From assembly GCA_947476475.1 (NCBI GenBank), contig CANJQT010000001.1, forward strand, positions 84,597 to 148,596: 64,000 bases of DNA. Direction: 5' to 3'. Both the position numbers and the translations under genes were made by a program. A model generated the notes under the pieces. The model was not told the DNA's origin. It was given only the letters and a program-made list of their open reading frames with translations, and did no database searches. This document shows, piece by piece, positions 25,321 through 34,294 of the stretch; position 1 is the stretch's first letter, and each line of letters begins with the position of its first letter. Origin of the DNA: Paracoccaceae bacterium. Its GTDB lineage: Bacteria; Pseudomonadota; Alphaproteobacteria; Rhodobacterales; Rhodobacteraceae.

Positions 25321-26649
25321 ATGAAACCCAAGGACTCCATGGTCAACGCCTTCGTGCCCGGGGCCGCGATGCTTTCGCCTGAAGATGCGGCGCTGGTCGC
25401 CCGCCGCGAGGCCGCCCTTGGCCCCGCCTACCGGCTTTTCTACGCCAACCCCGTGCATTTGGTGCGCGGCGAAGGTGTCTGGCTTTATGACAAGGACGGC
25501 AACGCCTATCTTGATACCTATAACAACGTGGCATCGATCGGCCATTGCCACCCGCATGTGGTGGCGGCCACGGCGCGCCAGTCGGCGATCCTGTCCAGCC
25601 ATACGCGCTATCTGCATGAAGGTGTGCTCGACTATGCCGAAAAGCTGCTTGCAACGTTCCCGGCCCCGCTTTCGCATGTGATGTTCACCTGCACTGGTTC
25701 CGAGGCGAACGATCTGGCGATGCGTATCGCCCGTGAACACACCAGCGGCACAGGCATCATCGTCAGCGAAAATGCCTATCACGGGGTGACAGCGGGGGTG
25801 GCCGAATTTTCGCCCGCGCTTGGCCCCGGCGTGCCGCTTGGCGTGCATGTGCGCGCCGTTCCCGCCCCCGACCCCCACCGCGCGGCCGCAGGGGATGTGG
25901 CGGCCAGCTTCACCGCAGCCGTGCAGGCTGCCATCGACGATCTGATCCGCCACGGCATCAGACCCGCGGCCCTGATCGTCGATACGGTCTTTTCCTCGGA
26001 CGGGGTCTTTTGCGATCCGCCGGGCTTCCTGAAAGGTGCTGTCGCGGGCATCCGCGCCGCCGGCGGCCTGTTCATCGCCGATGAGGTCCAGCCCGGCTTT
26101 GGCCGCACCGGCGATGCAATGTGGGGCTTTCAACGGCACGGGATCGTGCCCGACATGGCCTCGCTCGGCAAACCGATGGGCAATGGCTATCCGGTGGCGG
26201 GTTTGGTGCTGCGCCCCGAGGTGGTGGCCGAGTTCGGCGCAAAGGGGCGTTACTTCAACACCTTCGGCGGTAATGGCACGGCGGTCGCCACCGCGATGGC
26301 AGTGCTAGAGGTGGTCGAGGGCGAGGGGCTTCAGGCCAATGCCGCCGCCGTAGGCCGTTATTTCCGCGACGGGCTGCGCGATCTGGCCACCCGCCACGAG
26401 GCCATCGGCGACGTGCGCGGCGCGGGCCTATTCCTTGGGGTCGAACTGGTCAGCGACCGCGCAGCGATGACGCCCGACGCCGCCCGCACCGCCCGAATCG
26501 TCAACGCCCTGCGCGAGGCACGCATCCTGATCAGCGCCACCGGCCCGCGCGCCAATATCCTGAAGATCCGCCCGCCGCTGGTCTTTTCCCACGCCAATGT
26601 CGATCTGTTCATCGACCGGCTGGATCAGGTGATGCAGGCCGAACGCTGA
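25321..26649 (+). CDS. Class III aminotransferase-family PLP enzyme, phospholyase (AGXT2L/ETNPPL)-like
   Basis: PLP fold-type I protein of 442 aa. The cofactor lysine is in ASLGKPMGNGYPVAGL and the preceding Asp in FIADEVQPGFGRTG. The substrate loop HTRYLHEGVLDYAEKLLATF and the FTCTGSEAND motif match the AGXT2L1/AGXT2L2 branch. Those enzymes are not transaminases but eliminate phosphate and ammonia from phosphoethanolamine or 5-phosphohydroxylysine. The upstream kinase fits this reaction sequence. ATG 25321 is taken as start; the longer frame from 25198 overlaps the kinase. An ordinary transaminase role remains possible. Confidence 0.85.
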   Translation: MKPKDSMVNAFVPGAAMLSPEDAALVARREAALGPAYRLFYANPVHLVRGEGVWLYDKDGNAYLDTYNNVASIGHCHPHVVAATARQSAILSSHTRYLHEGVLDYAEKLLATFPAPLSHVMFTCTGSEANDLAMRIAREHTSGTGIIVSENAYHGVTAGVAEFSPALGPGVPLGVHVRAVPAPDPHRAAAGDVAASFTAAVQAAIDDLIRHGIRPAALIVDTVFSSDGVFCDPPGFLKGAVAGIRAAGGLFIADEVQPGFGRTGDAMWGFQRHGIVPDMASLGKPMGNGYPVAGLVLRPEVVAEFGAKGRYFNTFGGNGTAVATAMAVLEVVEGEGLQANAAAVGRYFRDGLRDLATRHEAIGDVRGAGLFLGVELVSDRAAMTPDAARTARIVNALREARILISATGPRANILKIRPPLVFSHANVDLFIDRLDQVMQAER

Positions 26650-26775
26650 TCGGGGCGAGGGGCTATCGCGAAGACACCACGGTGGGGCTTCTGCCGACTT
26701 GGCAGGCTTCTCGCGCTGACCCAAGGTATCGTTGCAACGATGCCCCGACGGCAACCAGATGCCCATGGTCGCTGG

Positions 26776-27426
26776 CTACTTCAGCGCCGCACTCAAGTCC
26801 GTCTGGTGCGGGAATTGGCCCTTGGCAATATAGTCCATTTCTTCTGCCGTCGACGTTCGGCCAAGAACCGCATTGCGGTGGGGGTGGCGCCCGAATTCGG
26901 CAATGACTGCACGTTGCAGCCTCGGCTGCCGGGCAGCGAACGCATAGGCTTGCCTCAGATTGTCCGGTGCTTCTTTCGCGAGTTGGTCTGCGATCATGAC
27001 GGCGCGATCAAGATTGGCCAGATGGTTCGGGCATTCGCAATGCTCCAGCGGCAGCTTGAAGGCCGATTTTTGCCAGACATTTTCAAGCGCCTCGAAATGC
27101 CCGTTTTCCAGACCTTCAATGCAAAGGGCGAGCGCCTTGGGGTCTTGGGAATAGGCCCCCGCACTTCCAGCCCAGACGGTTCTGGGAAATTGGTCAAGAA
27201 GGATGATCAGCGCAAGTCGCCCATGCGGCGTTTCAGCCCAACGATCAAACTCGCCAAGCGCGGCGCGCTCTGTCACTTCGGAATATCTTGCAAGAATTTC
27301 GCCATTGGCCCCACCCCGCATCCGCCATGTCCAAAGGTCCATATGGCGTTTCGGTTCCGGACTGGGGCCATCGGGGAACCAAAAAGTGATGATTTCCTGC
27401 GGTTTGGTTACGGGTTGGTCCGCCAT
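26776..27426 (-). CDS. DUF924 family protein
   Basis: 216 aa, TPR-like helical fold of unknown function. The family hallmarks ITFWFPDGPSP, then LALIILLDQFPRTVWAGSAG, and the C-terminal FGRHPHRNAVLGR are all present. ATG 27426 is chosen; a longer frame to 27573 adds atypical sequence. It is convergent with the PLP-enzyme gene and divergent from the demethylation cluster, so it is probably unrelated to either. Confidence 0.9.
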   Translation of the reverse strand: MADQPVTKPQEIITFWFPDGPSPEPKRHMDLWTWRMRGGANGEILARYSEVTERAALGEFDRWAETPHGRLALIILLDQFPRTVWAGSAGAYSQDPKALALCIEGLENGHFEALENVWQKSAFKLPLEHCECPNHLANLDRAVMIADQLAKEAPDNLRQAYAFAARQPRLQRAVIAEFGRHPHRNAVLGRTSTAEEMDYIAKGQFPHQTDLSAALK

Positions 27427-27630
27427 TATTCTTTCCCCCAGAAGAGCCAGAAGTTTGACCGCCACGTTTTCACTTTCAACCGCATCGTAAGCACAGCCAG
27501 GTCGCAAATCGAAAGCAAACGGACAGGCTGCGTTCAAAGGGCCAGATGGCTGTGGGTCGGTTTGGATTGCCACGCGTTATCCATCGGCGACAGGCTTTCA
27601 GGATGCTCCCAGCCACCATCCCGATCCCCA

Positions 27631-27680
27631 TTGACTGCCGCTCGGAAATCGTCTTACTATACAACCGTTCAGTAAGGAGG
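27631..27680 (+). promoter_or_regulatory. Candidate promoter with overlapping inverted repeat heading the 27.7-40.6 kb cluster
   Basis: TTGACT (27631-27636) and TACTAT (27655-27660) form a sigma-70-like pair with an 18-base spacer. TTACT-N12-AGTAA (27654-27675) is an inverted repeat that covers the -10 box. The half CCGTTCAGTAA resembles TetR-type half-sites. AAGGAGG (27674-27680) is a strong ribosome-binding site, five bases before ATG 27686. The TetR-family gene at 38722 in the same block is the obvious candidate repressor. This is inference from symmetry and position. Confidence 0.45.
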
Positions 27681-27685
27681 CGGCG

Positions 27686-29719
27686 ATGGATCCAGACCAC
27701 GCGATCCTGTTTGATCCGGTCCGCATTGGGCCGGTTACGGCGCCCAACCGCTTTTACCAGACCCCTCATGCGACCGGCCTTGGCTGGCAGCGACCGCAGG
27801 CCGGGGCGGCGCTGCGCGGTGTGAAGGCCGAGGGTGGCTGGGGCGTGGTCTGCACCGAATACTGCTCGATCCATCCCAGTTCGGACGACAGCCCTTATGG
27901 TTTCCTCACCCTGTGGGACGACGCCGATGAATGCGCGCTTGCCCGCACTGCCGAGGCGATCCATGCCCATGGCGCGCTTGCAGGGATCGAACTGTGGCAC
28001 GGCGGCGCCCATGCCTCGAACCGGATGACGCGCACCCCCGGCATTGCCCCCGCGACACAACCCGCGCTTTACCATCTGCCTACCACCGCCCGCGCGATGG
28101 ACATGGCAGACATCCGCGCCTTTCGCGGCTGGCAGCGCACGGCGGCCCTGCGGGCCAAACGCGCGGGTTTTGACATCATCTATGTCTATGCGGGCCATGA
28201 TTACCTGCCCTTCCAGTTCCTGTCGGCGCGCAGCAATGACCGGGGCGACGCTTATGGCGGCCCCCTGGAAAACCGCGCCCGCCTTTTGCGCGAGATGATC
28301 GAGGACACCAAGGACGCGGTGGGCGACCGCTCAGCCGTGGCGCTGCGGCTGGCGGTGGATGAACTTCACGGCCCGCGCGGCATCACCTCGGAGGGCGAGG
28401 GGCGCGATGTGGTGGCGATGCTGGCGGAATTGCCGGACCTGTGGGATGTGAACGTCGCGGGGGCGCTGGGCAACGACAGCAAGTCGGCCCGCTTTTCGCC
28501 CGAAGGATTTCAGGAACCCTATGTGGCATTCGTCAAAAGTCTGACCAGCAAACCCGTTGTGTCGGTCGGCCGCTTTACCAGCCCCGACCGGATGGTCAGC
28601 CAGATAAAGCGCGGTATCCAGGATTTCATCGGCGCGGCGCGGCCTTCAATTGCCGATCCGTTCCTGCCCGCCAAGATCCGCGAAGGCCGGGCGGACGAGA
28701 TCCGTGAATGCATTGGTTGCAACATCTGCCGGGCGGCCAACAATGAAGGCGTGCATCTGCGTTGCACCCAGAATCCGACGATTGCCGAGGAATGGCGGCA
28801 GGGCTGGCACCCCGAGCGGGTGACGATCCATCCCCGCCGCGACAAGGTTCTGGTGGTGGGGGCGGGGCCCTCGGGGCTGGAGGCCGCGCTGACTCTGGGC
28901 CGGCGCGGGCTTGAGGTGACTCTGGCCGAGGAACAGGGCCAGCTTGGCGGCAGGCTTTTGCGTGAAGCGACCCTGCCGGGCCTTGCCACCTGGATGCGTG
29001 TGCGCGATTGGCGCGCCCATATGATCGGAAAGCTGGCAAATGTAGAGGTTTTTCGTGGCAGTGCCATGACGGCCGCGGACGTCGCCGCATTCGCAGCGGA
29101 TCATGTGGTTCTGGCCACCGGGTCACGCTGGCGGCGTGACGGGGTCGGTGTGGTGGGGATGGAGCCGCGCGGTTTTCCGGGTGCGCTGACGCCGGACGAT
29201 ATTTTTGCGGGCGCGACGGTGACCGGCCCGGTGGTGATCCATGATGACGAACACTATTTCATGGGGGGCGCGCTGGCTGAACGTCTGGCGGGGCAGGGCC
29301 ACCGGGTCGCGCTGGTGACACCGCACACGATGGCATCTAGCTGGACGGTGATGACGAATGAGCAGGATTTCATTCAGGCGCGCCTGATTGAAGCCGGGGT
29401 GACATTGATCACCGCGCAAAGCGTCACCGCCCGGTCGGACGGTGAAGCCCGTCTGGAGTGCGCCTATACCGGCCGTGAAAGCCGCATCCCGTGTGGCACG
29501 CTGATCCTTGTTACCGGACGTCTGCCCGACGATCAGCTTTACCGCAACCTGCTGGCCCTGCACGGCCTGCCCCCCGTCAGCCGGGTCGGTGATTGCCTGC
29601 AACCCTCGTCCATCGCCGATGCGGTCTATTCCGCCCACCGTTTCGCCCGGGCCTATGGCCAGACGGACGAGGGCCCACTGGCCCGCGAACGCCCGCCCTT
29701 TCAGGAGGTTCGCCCATGA
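27686..29719 (+). CDS. TMADH/Stc2-like FMN-[4Fe-4S]-FAD oxidoreductase (probable N-demethylase)
   Basis: 677 aa. Residues ~1-335 form an old-yellow-enzyme TIM barrel (IGPVTAPNRFYQTPHATGLG, then LPFQFLSARSNDRGDAYGGP). The iron-sulfur ligands are C342, C345, C348 and C360 (CIGCNIC, then CTQNP). A Rossmann FAD/ADP domain starts near residue 388 (LVVGAGPSGLEAAL). This architecture is shared by trimethylamine and dimethylamine dehydrogenases, N-methylproline demethylase and 2,4-dienoyl-CoA reductase. The adjoining methyltransferase-family gene, whose ATG overlaps this stop by four bases, favours oxidative N-demethylation. The exact substrate cannot be read from sequence. Confidence 0.87.
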   Translation: MDPDHAILFDPVRIGPVTAPNRFYQTPHATGLGWQRPQAGAALRGVKAEGGWGVVCTEYCSIHPSSDDSPYGFLTLWDDADECALARTAEAIHAHGALAGIELWHGGAHASNRMTRTPGIAPATQPALYHLPTTARAMDMADIRAFRGWQRTAALRAKRAGFDIIYVYAGHDYLPFQFLSARSNDRGDAYGGPLENRARLLREMIEDTKDAVGDRSAVALRLAVDELHGPRGITSEGEGRDVVAMLAELPDLWDVNVAGALGNDSKSARFSPEGFQEPYVAFVKSLTSKPVVSVGRFTSPDRMVSQIKRGIQDFIGAARPSIADPFLPAKIREGRADEIRECIGCNICRAANNEGVHLRCTQNPTIAEEWRQGWHPERVTIHPRRDKVLVVGAGPSGLEAALTLGRRGLEVTLAEEQGQLGGRLLREATLPGLATWMRVRDWRAHMIGKLANVEVFRGSAMTAADVAAFAADHVVLATGSRWRRDGVGVVGMEPRGFPGALTPDDIFAGATVTGPVVIHDDEHYFMGGALAERLAGQGHRVALVTPHTMASSWTVMTNEQDFIQARLIEAGVTLITAQSVTARSDGEARLECAYTGRESRIPCGTLILVTGRLPDDQLYRNLLALHGLPPVSRVGDCLQPSSIADAVYSAHRFARAYGQTDEGPLARERPPFQEVRP

Positions 29720-31245
29720 GCGACGCAGCCCATGGCCGCCGTGACCGCCGCGCGCCGCGCGCCACTGGCGGGCTGATCCAGCAGCCTTTCGGTCAGGTCC
29801 AGCGCCCCTATGCGCCAATTGAGGTGATCAGCGCCGATCAGACCGAGGCGATCCACCAATCCGCGCTGCGGGTTCTGGCCGAAATCGGCATGAAGGTGCT
29901 TGAGCCGCGCGCCCGCGACCTGTTCCGGCAGGCCGGGGCTACGGTGCAGGGCGAAACCGTCCGGCTGGATCCCGCGCTTGTCACCACCCTTCTGGCCCGC
30001 GTACCCGCGCGCTTTACCCTTGCCGCCCGCAACCCAGGCCGCAGCCTGCGCTTTGGTGGGCAGGACAGCGTTTTCGCCTCGGTCGGCGGGCCTGCCTATG
30101 TGATGGACAATGACCGGGGCCGTCGCGACGGCACCTTTGCCGAAATGTGCGACTATCTGCGGCTGATCCAGACCCTGAACGTGATCCATCAGGAAGGCGG
30201 CGGCCCGTTCGAACCTTTGGACCTGCCTGCCGATACCCGGCACCTTGATATCTATCACGCGCAGATCACGCTTCTGGACAAGAATTGGCAGACCCAGACC
30301 CTTGGCCATGCCCGCACGATGGACGGAATCGAGATGGCAGCCCTTGCCATGGGCACCACGCCCGAAGGGCTGAAGGAAAGGCCAACCTTGCTGGGCATCA
30401 TCAACACCAACTCGCCCCTGCAACTGGACATCCCGATGGCCGAAGGGCTGATCGCCATGGCCGAACACGGGCAGGTGCTGGTCATCACCCCCTTCACGCT
30501 GGCGGGCGCCATGAGCCCGGTGACGCTGGCCGGGGCATTGGTGATGCAGCATGCCGAGGCGATGGCGGGCATCGCCCTGACCCAGATCGTCCGCCCCGGC
30601 GTGCCGGTGATGTATGGCGGCTTCACCTCGAACGTCGATATGCGTTCGGGTGCGCCTGCCTTTGGGACGCCCGAATATACCAAGGCCGCACAGGCGTCGG
30701 GCCAGCTTGCCCGCCATATCGGCGTGCCGTTCCGGTCGTCGAACGTCAATGCCGCGAACGAGGTCGATGCTCAGGCCGCCTACGAATCCCAGATGGCGCT
30801 TTGGGGTTCTCTCATGGGCGGCGCGCATCTGATCGAACATGCGGCGGGCTGGCTGCATGGCGGGCTGACCGCCAGCTTCGAGAAACTGATCCTTGATGCA
30901 GAGATGCTGCAGATGATGCAGGCCTATTTCACCCCTATCCAGGTTGATGAGGCCACTTTGGCCTTCGACGCGATCCGCGAAGTGGGGGCCGGCGGCCATT
31001 TCTTCGGTTCAGACCATACGATGACGCGGTATGAAACCGCCTTCTACACGCCGCTTCTGTCGAACTGGGACAATCATCCCAACTGGCTTGAACGCGGCGC
31101 GGTCCAGACCCGTGAACGTGCAAACGTGATCTGGAAGCAGATGCTGCGCGACTATGAACAGCCGCCCCTCGATCCCGCCATCAACGAAGCGCTGCTGGCC
31201 TACGTGGCCCGGCGAAAAGCCGAAGGCGGCGCCCCGATGAACTGA
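29716..31245 (+). CDS. MttB-family (trimethylamine methyltransferase-like) protein without pyrrolysine
   Basis: TIM-barrel corrinoid-type methyltransferase family of 509 aa. Visible segments include VLAEIGMKVLEPRARDLFRQ near the N-terminus, and VITPFTLAGAMSPVTLAGAL. MYGGFTSNVDMRSGAPAFGT and HLIEHAAGWLHGG follow. No in-frame TAG occurs, so it is of the non-Pyl type that includes glycine betaine methyltransferase MtgB and carnitine or proline-betaine demethylases. No corrinoid-binding protein or reactivase is encoded in the window, so the methyl acceptor is unclear. ATG 29716 (GGAGG ten bases upstream) overlaps the flavin demethylase stop. The pair is almost certainly co-translated. Confidence 0.87.
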   Translation: MSDAAHGRRDRRAPRATGGLIQQPFGQVQRPYAPIEVISADQTEAIHQSALRVLAEIGMKVLEPRARDLFRQAGATVQGETVRLDPALVTTLLARVPARFTLAARNPGRSLRFGGQDSVFASVGGPAYVMDNDRGRRDGTFAEMCDYLRLIQTLNVIHQEGGGPFEPLDLPADTRHLDIYHAQITLLDKNWQTQTLGHARTMDGIEMAALAMGTTPEGLKERPTLLGIINTNSPLQLDIPMAEGLIAMAEHGQVLVITPFTLAGAMSPVTLAGALVMQHAEAMAGIALTQIVRPGVPVMYGGFTSNVDMRSGAPAFGTPEYTKAAQASGQLARHIGVPFRSSNVNAANEVDAQAAYESQMALWGSLMGGAHLIEHAAGWLHGGLTASFEKLILDAEMLQMMQAYFTPIQVDEATLAFDAIREVGAGGHFFGSDHTMTRYETAFYTPLLSNWDNHPNWLERGAVQTRERANVIWKQMLRDYEQPPLDPAINEALLAYVARRKAEGGAPMN

Positions 31246-31285
31246 CAGGCTAACCTCCGTACTGCATCGTTTTTTTTCAGAAGAG

Positions 31286-33322
31286 ATGCCCATGCCCACG
31301 ACCCGCACCGACTTCCCCCACAAGGTCGAGATCATCGAAAACCTGATGATCCTGCTACCCGACGGCACCCGCCTTGCGGCCAAGGTCTGGCGGCCGGAAG
31401 GGGCAGGGGTCACCGGCCCGGCGGTGCCCGCGATCCTTGAATACCTGCCCTACCGCAAACGTGAAGGCACCCGTGGCCGCGATCAGGGGCTGCATATGTA
31501 TTTCGCCGGTCACGGCTATGCCTCGATCCGGCTGGATATCCGCGGTACCGGCGACAGCGAAGGTGTGATCACCGACGAATATACGGTGCAGGAACAGATC
31601 GACGGCTGCGATGCGATCGACTGGATTTCGCGCCAGCCCTGGTGCGACGGCCAGGTGGCGATGATCGGCATTTCATGGGGCGGCTTCAATGCGCTTCAGA
31701 TTGCGGCCCGCCAGCCGACTGCGCTGAAGACCATCATCCCGGTCGGCTTCACCGACGACCGCTATGCAACCGACATCCATTTCGTTGGCGGGTGCCTGTC
31801 CAAAGACAATTTCGACTGGTCCGCCACCATGATGGCGCACAACGACCTGCCGCCCGACCCCGAAATTGTCGGCGAAAACTGGCGGGCCTTGTGGCAGGCG
31901 CGGATCGAAGCAAACAGCCCCTGGGCCCATATCTGGATGCGCCACCAGCGCCGGGACGACTATTGGAAGCAGGGCTCGGTCTGCGAGGATTTTTCCGCCA
32001 TCACCATTCCGGTCTATGCCATATCCGGCTGGGCCGACAATTATTCCGAAGCGGTGCCGCGGTTGCTTGCAGGTCTTTCCGGCCCGCGCCTGGGTCTGAT
32101 CGGCCCGTGGGCCCATTCCTTCCCCCATTCCGTCACGGTCGAACCCGCCATCGGCTGGCTGCAAGAGGTGGTGCGCTGGTGCGACCACTGGATGAAGGGC
32201 CGCGATACCGGGATGATGACAGAACCCATGTACCGGGTCTGGATGCAGGAGGGCCTGCCGCCCCGCACCTGCTATCTGGAACGCCCCGGCCGCTGGGTGG
32301 CCGAAGAAAGCTGGCCTTCGCCCCGCATCGACTGGCGCCGCCTGCACATGAACGCCGGGGCCGCGCTGGCCCCTGTGCCGACCCGCGACACCCCCGCAAG
32401 TATCTGCTCGCCTCTCTGGGTTGGTCTCGCGGCGGGCGAGGTCGGGCGTTACGGCGAAGATGCCGAATGGCCCACCGACCAGCGCGAGGATGACGGCGGA
32501 TCGCTGGTGTTCCTGTCCGATCCCTTGCCCGAACGGCTGGAGATCCTTGGGGCGCCACAGCTGCACCTGACCTTCAGCAGCGACAAGCCGCAGGCCTTGG
32601 TCTCGGTGCGGCTTAACGATGTGGCCCCGGGTGGCGCGTCAACCCGCGTGACGGTCGGCCTGTTAAACCTGACCCACCGTGACGGCCACGAACATCCCAC
32701 GGCGTTGACGCCGGGCCGGACCTATCAGGCGGTGGTCGACCTGGATGACATTGCCCATGCCTTCGCCCCCGGCCATCGCATTGCCGTTTCGCTGTCCACG
32801 ACCTACTGGCCGATCGCCTGGCCCTCGCCGGAACTGGCCACGCTGACAGTCACCTGCGGGGCAAGCCATCTGGCGCTTCCCGTCCGCCCGCCGCGCCCCG
32901 AAGACGCTGCCCTGCGCCCGTTTGGAGCACCGGAACAGGCGCCTCAAACCCCCGTAACCCACCGCAGCATCGCGCCAGCCCATCACCGCCGCGTTGTGCG
33001 CGACCTGTTGTCGGGCAAGATGACCGTCGATTTCCCGCGCTGGACCTATACCAGCGTGATGGAGGATATCGCCGTCACCCAAACTTCCGAAGGCTTTGCC
33101 CGCTATGAGATCACCGACAATGATCCCCTGTCAGCGGCGCTGATCACCGATTACCGCGTTGAAATCGAACGCAAAGATACCACCATCGGCCACCACAGCA
33201 CCGGGCGGCTGACTTGCGACACCAGCCATTTTATCCTCGAAAGCACGCTTACCGTTTCCGAACGCGGCAAGGACATATTTCACCGCAACTGGCACGAAAG
33301 GATCCCCCGTGACATGCTGTAG
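31286..33322 (+). CDS. CocE/NonD family hydrolase (alpha/beta-hydrolase with jelly-roll C-terminus)
   Basis: 678 aa serine hydrolase of the cocaine-esterase/X-Pro-dipeptidyl-peptidase group. The nucleophile is in AMIGISWGGF at about residue 129. The oxyanion-side motif is LEYLPYRKREGTRGRDQ. A His-containing segment GPWAHSFPHSVTVEPAIGWL lies near residue 274. The C-terminal half is beta-rich (for example LVSVRLNDVAPGG and VTVGLLNL). It may cleave an ester or amide of the imported compound. No signal peptide is visible, so it is likely cytoplasmic. ATG 31292 is an alternative start with better spacing to AGAAGAG. Confidence 0.88.
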   Translation: MPMPTTRTDFPHKVEIIENLMILLPDGTRLAAKVWRPEGAGVTGPAVPAILEYLPYRKREGTRGRDQGLHMYFAGHGYASIRLDIRGTGDSEGVITDEYTVQEQIDGCDAIDWISRQPWCDGQVAMIGISWGGFNALQIAARQPTALKTIIPVGFTDDRYATDIHFVGGCLSKDNFDWSATMMAHNDLPPDPEIVGENWRALWQARIEANSPWAHIWMRHQRRDDYWKQGSVCEDFSAITIPVYAISGWADNYSEAVPRLLAGLSGPRLGLIGPWAHSFPHSVTVEPAIGWLQEVVRWCDHWMKGRDTGMMTEPMYRVWMQEGLPPRTCYLERPGRWVAEESWPSPRIDWRRLHMNAGAALAPVPTRDTPASICSPLWVGLAAGEVGRYGEDAEWPTDQREDDGGSLVFLSDPLPERLEILGAPQLHLTFSSDKPQALVSVRLNDVAPGGASTRVTVGLLNLTHRDGHEHPTALTPGRTYQAVVDLDDIAHAFAPGHRIAVSLSTTYWPIAWPSPELATLTVTCGASHLALPVRPPRPEDAALRPFGAPEQAPQTPVTHRSIAPAHHRRVVRDLLSGKMTVDFPRWTYTSVMEDIAVTQTSEGFARYEITDNDPLSAALITDYRVEIERKDTTIGHHSTGRLTCDTSHFILESTLTVSERGKDIFHRNWHERIPRDML

Positions 33323-33343
33323 GCGAAAGGTGGGGGGCGGCAG

Positions 33344-34294
33344 ATGCTGACCTACACGATCAAACGTATCGGCCTTGCCGTGTTGATCCTGTTTCTGGTC
33401 ATGCTGGCCATGTACGCAATGGTTTTTGTCGTACCGGGCGATCCGGCCGCAGTGGCCCTTGGTCCCCGCGCCACCCCCGCACTGAAGGCCGAACTGATCA
33501 CCCGCATGGGTCTTGACCAGCCGCTTTACGCGCAGGTCTGGAACTTTTTTCGCAACGCGGCCACCGGCGATCTTGGCTTTGATGTCTGGTCCAAGCGCCC
33601 GGTCCTGTCGATGATCCTTGAAGTGTTCCCCAACACGCTGATCCTCGGCGCGGTGGCTCTGGGCGTGGCGCTGGTTCTGGGCGTGTCGCTGGGCTGCCTG
33701 TCGGTCATCTGGCGCGGCAGTCTGATCGACCGGGTTCTGGCGATCCTGTCGGTTTCCATGATCTCGGTGCCGTCTTTCGTCATCGCCATCTACGGGCTGC
33801 TGATCTTTTCGGTTTGGCTGGGCTGGCTACCCGCCATCGGTGCGGGCGAAAAAGGCGATCTCGGCAGTCAGGCCCGCGCAGTGATCCTTCCGGCCTTTGC
33901 GGTAGGGATCAGCTGGGTGGGCTACCTTGCCCGTCTTGTCCGCGCATCGATGCTTGAAGTGATGGGGGCCAATCATATCCGCACCGCCCGCGCCTTTGGT
34001 CTGCCCGAAGGGCGCATCGTCGCCCGCTATGCTTTGCGCATCGCCATCATCCCGACCATTGCCATCCTTGCCGTGGGGTTTGGGTCGATCTTGTCGTCGG
34101 CGGTCTTTGTCGAAACTGTCTTTTCCCGCCCCGGCATCGGATCGCTGATCACGCAGGCGGTAGCCAAGCGCAACTATCCGCTGGTGATGGGTACGGTGCT
34201 GTTCATGACCGCCTTCTACCTTGTCGTCGTCACTGCCGCCGATCTGCTGATCGCCCGGCTGGATCCAAGGGTGCGCGATGTCTACCGTAGCTGA
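33344..34294 (+). CDS. Dipeptide/oligopeptide-type ABC transporter permease (DppB-like)
   Basis: Inner-membrane permease of 316 aa. The N-terminal helix is followed by VVPGDPAAVALGPRATPALK, the usual DppB/OppB periplasmic loop. About six helices follow. The cytoplasmic coupling segment reads GANHIRTARAFGLPEGRIVA. It starts 21 bases after the hydrolase gene and overlaps the next permease by 17 bases. It forms the translocation pore with that second permease. Confidence 0.92.
   Translation: MLTYTIKRIGLAVLILFLVMLAMYAMVFVVPGDPAAVALGPRATPALKAELITRMGLDQPLYAQVWNFFRNAATGDLGFDVWSKRPVLSMILEVFPNTLILGAVALGVALVLGVSLGCLSVIWRGSLIDRVLAILSVSMISVPSFVIAIYGLLIFSVWLGWLPAIGAGEKGDLGSQARAVILPAFAVGISWVGYLARLVRASMLEVMGANHIRTARAFGLPEGRIVARYALRIAIIPTIAILAVGFGSILSSAVFVETVFSRPGIGSLITQAVAKRNYPLVMGTVLFMTAFYLVVVTAADLLIARLDPRVRDVYRS

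Noticed and set aside
30001-31245. Possible pyrrolysine (in-frame TAG) in the MttB-family gene
   Set aside because: The reading frame from 29716 to 31245 has no internal TAG, so the non-pyrrolysine type applies.
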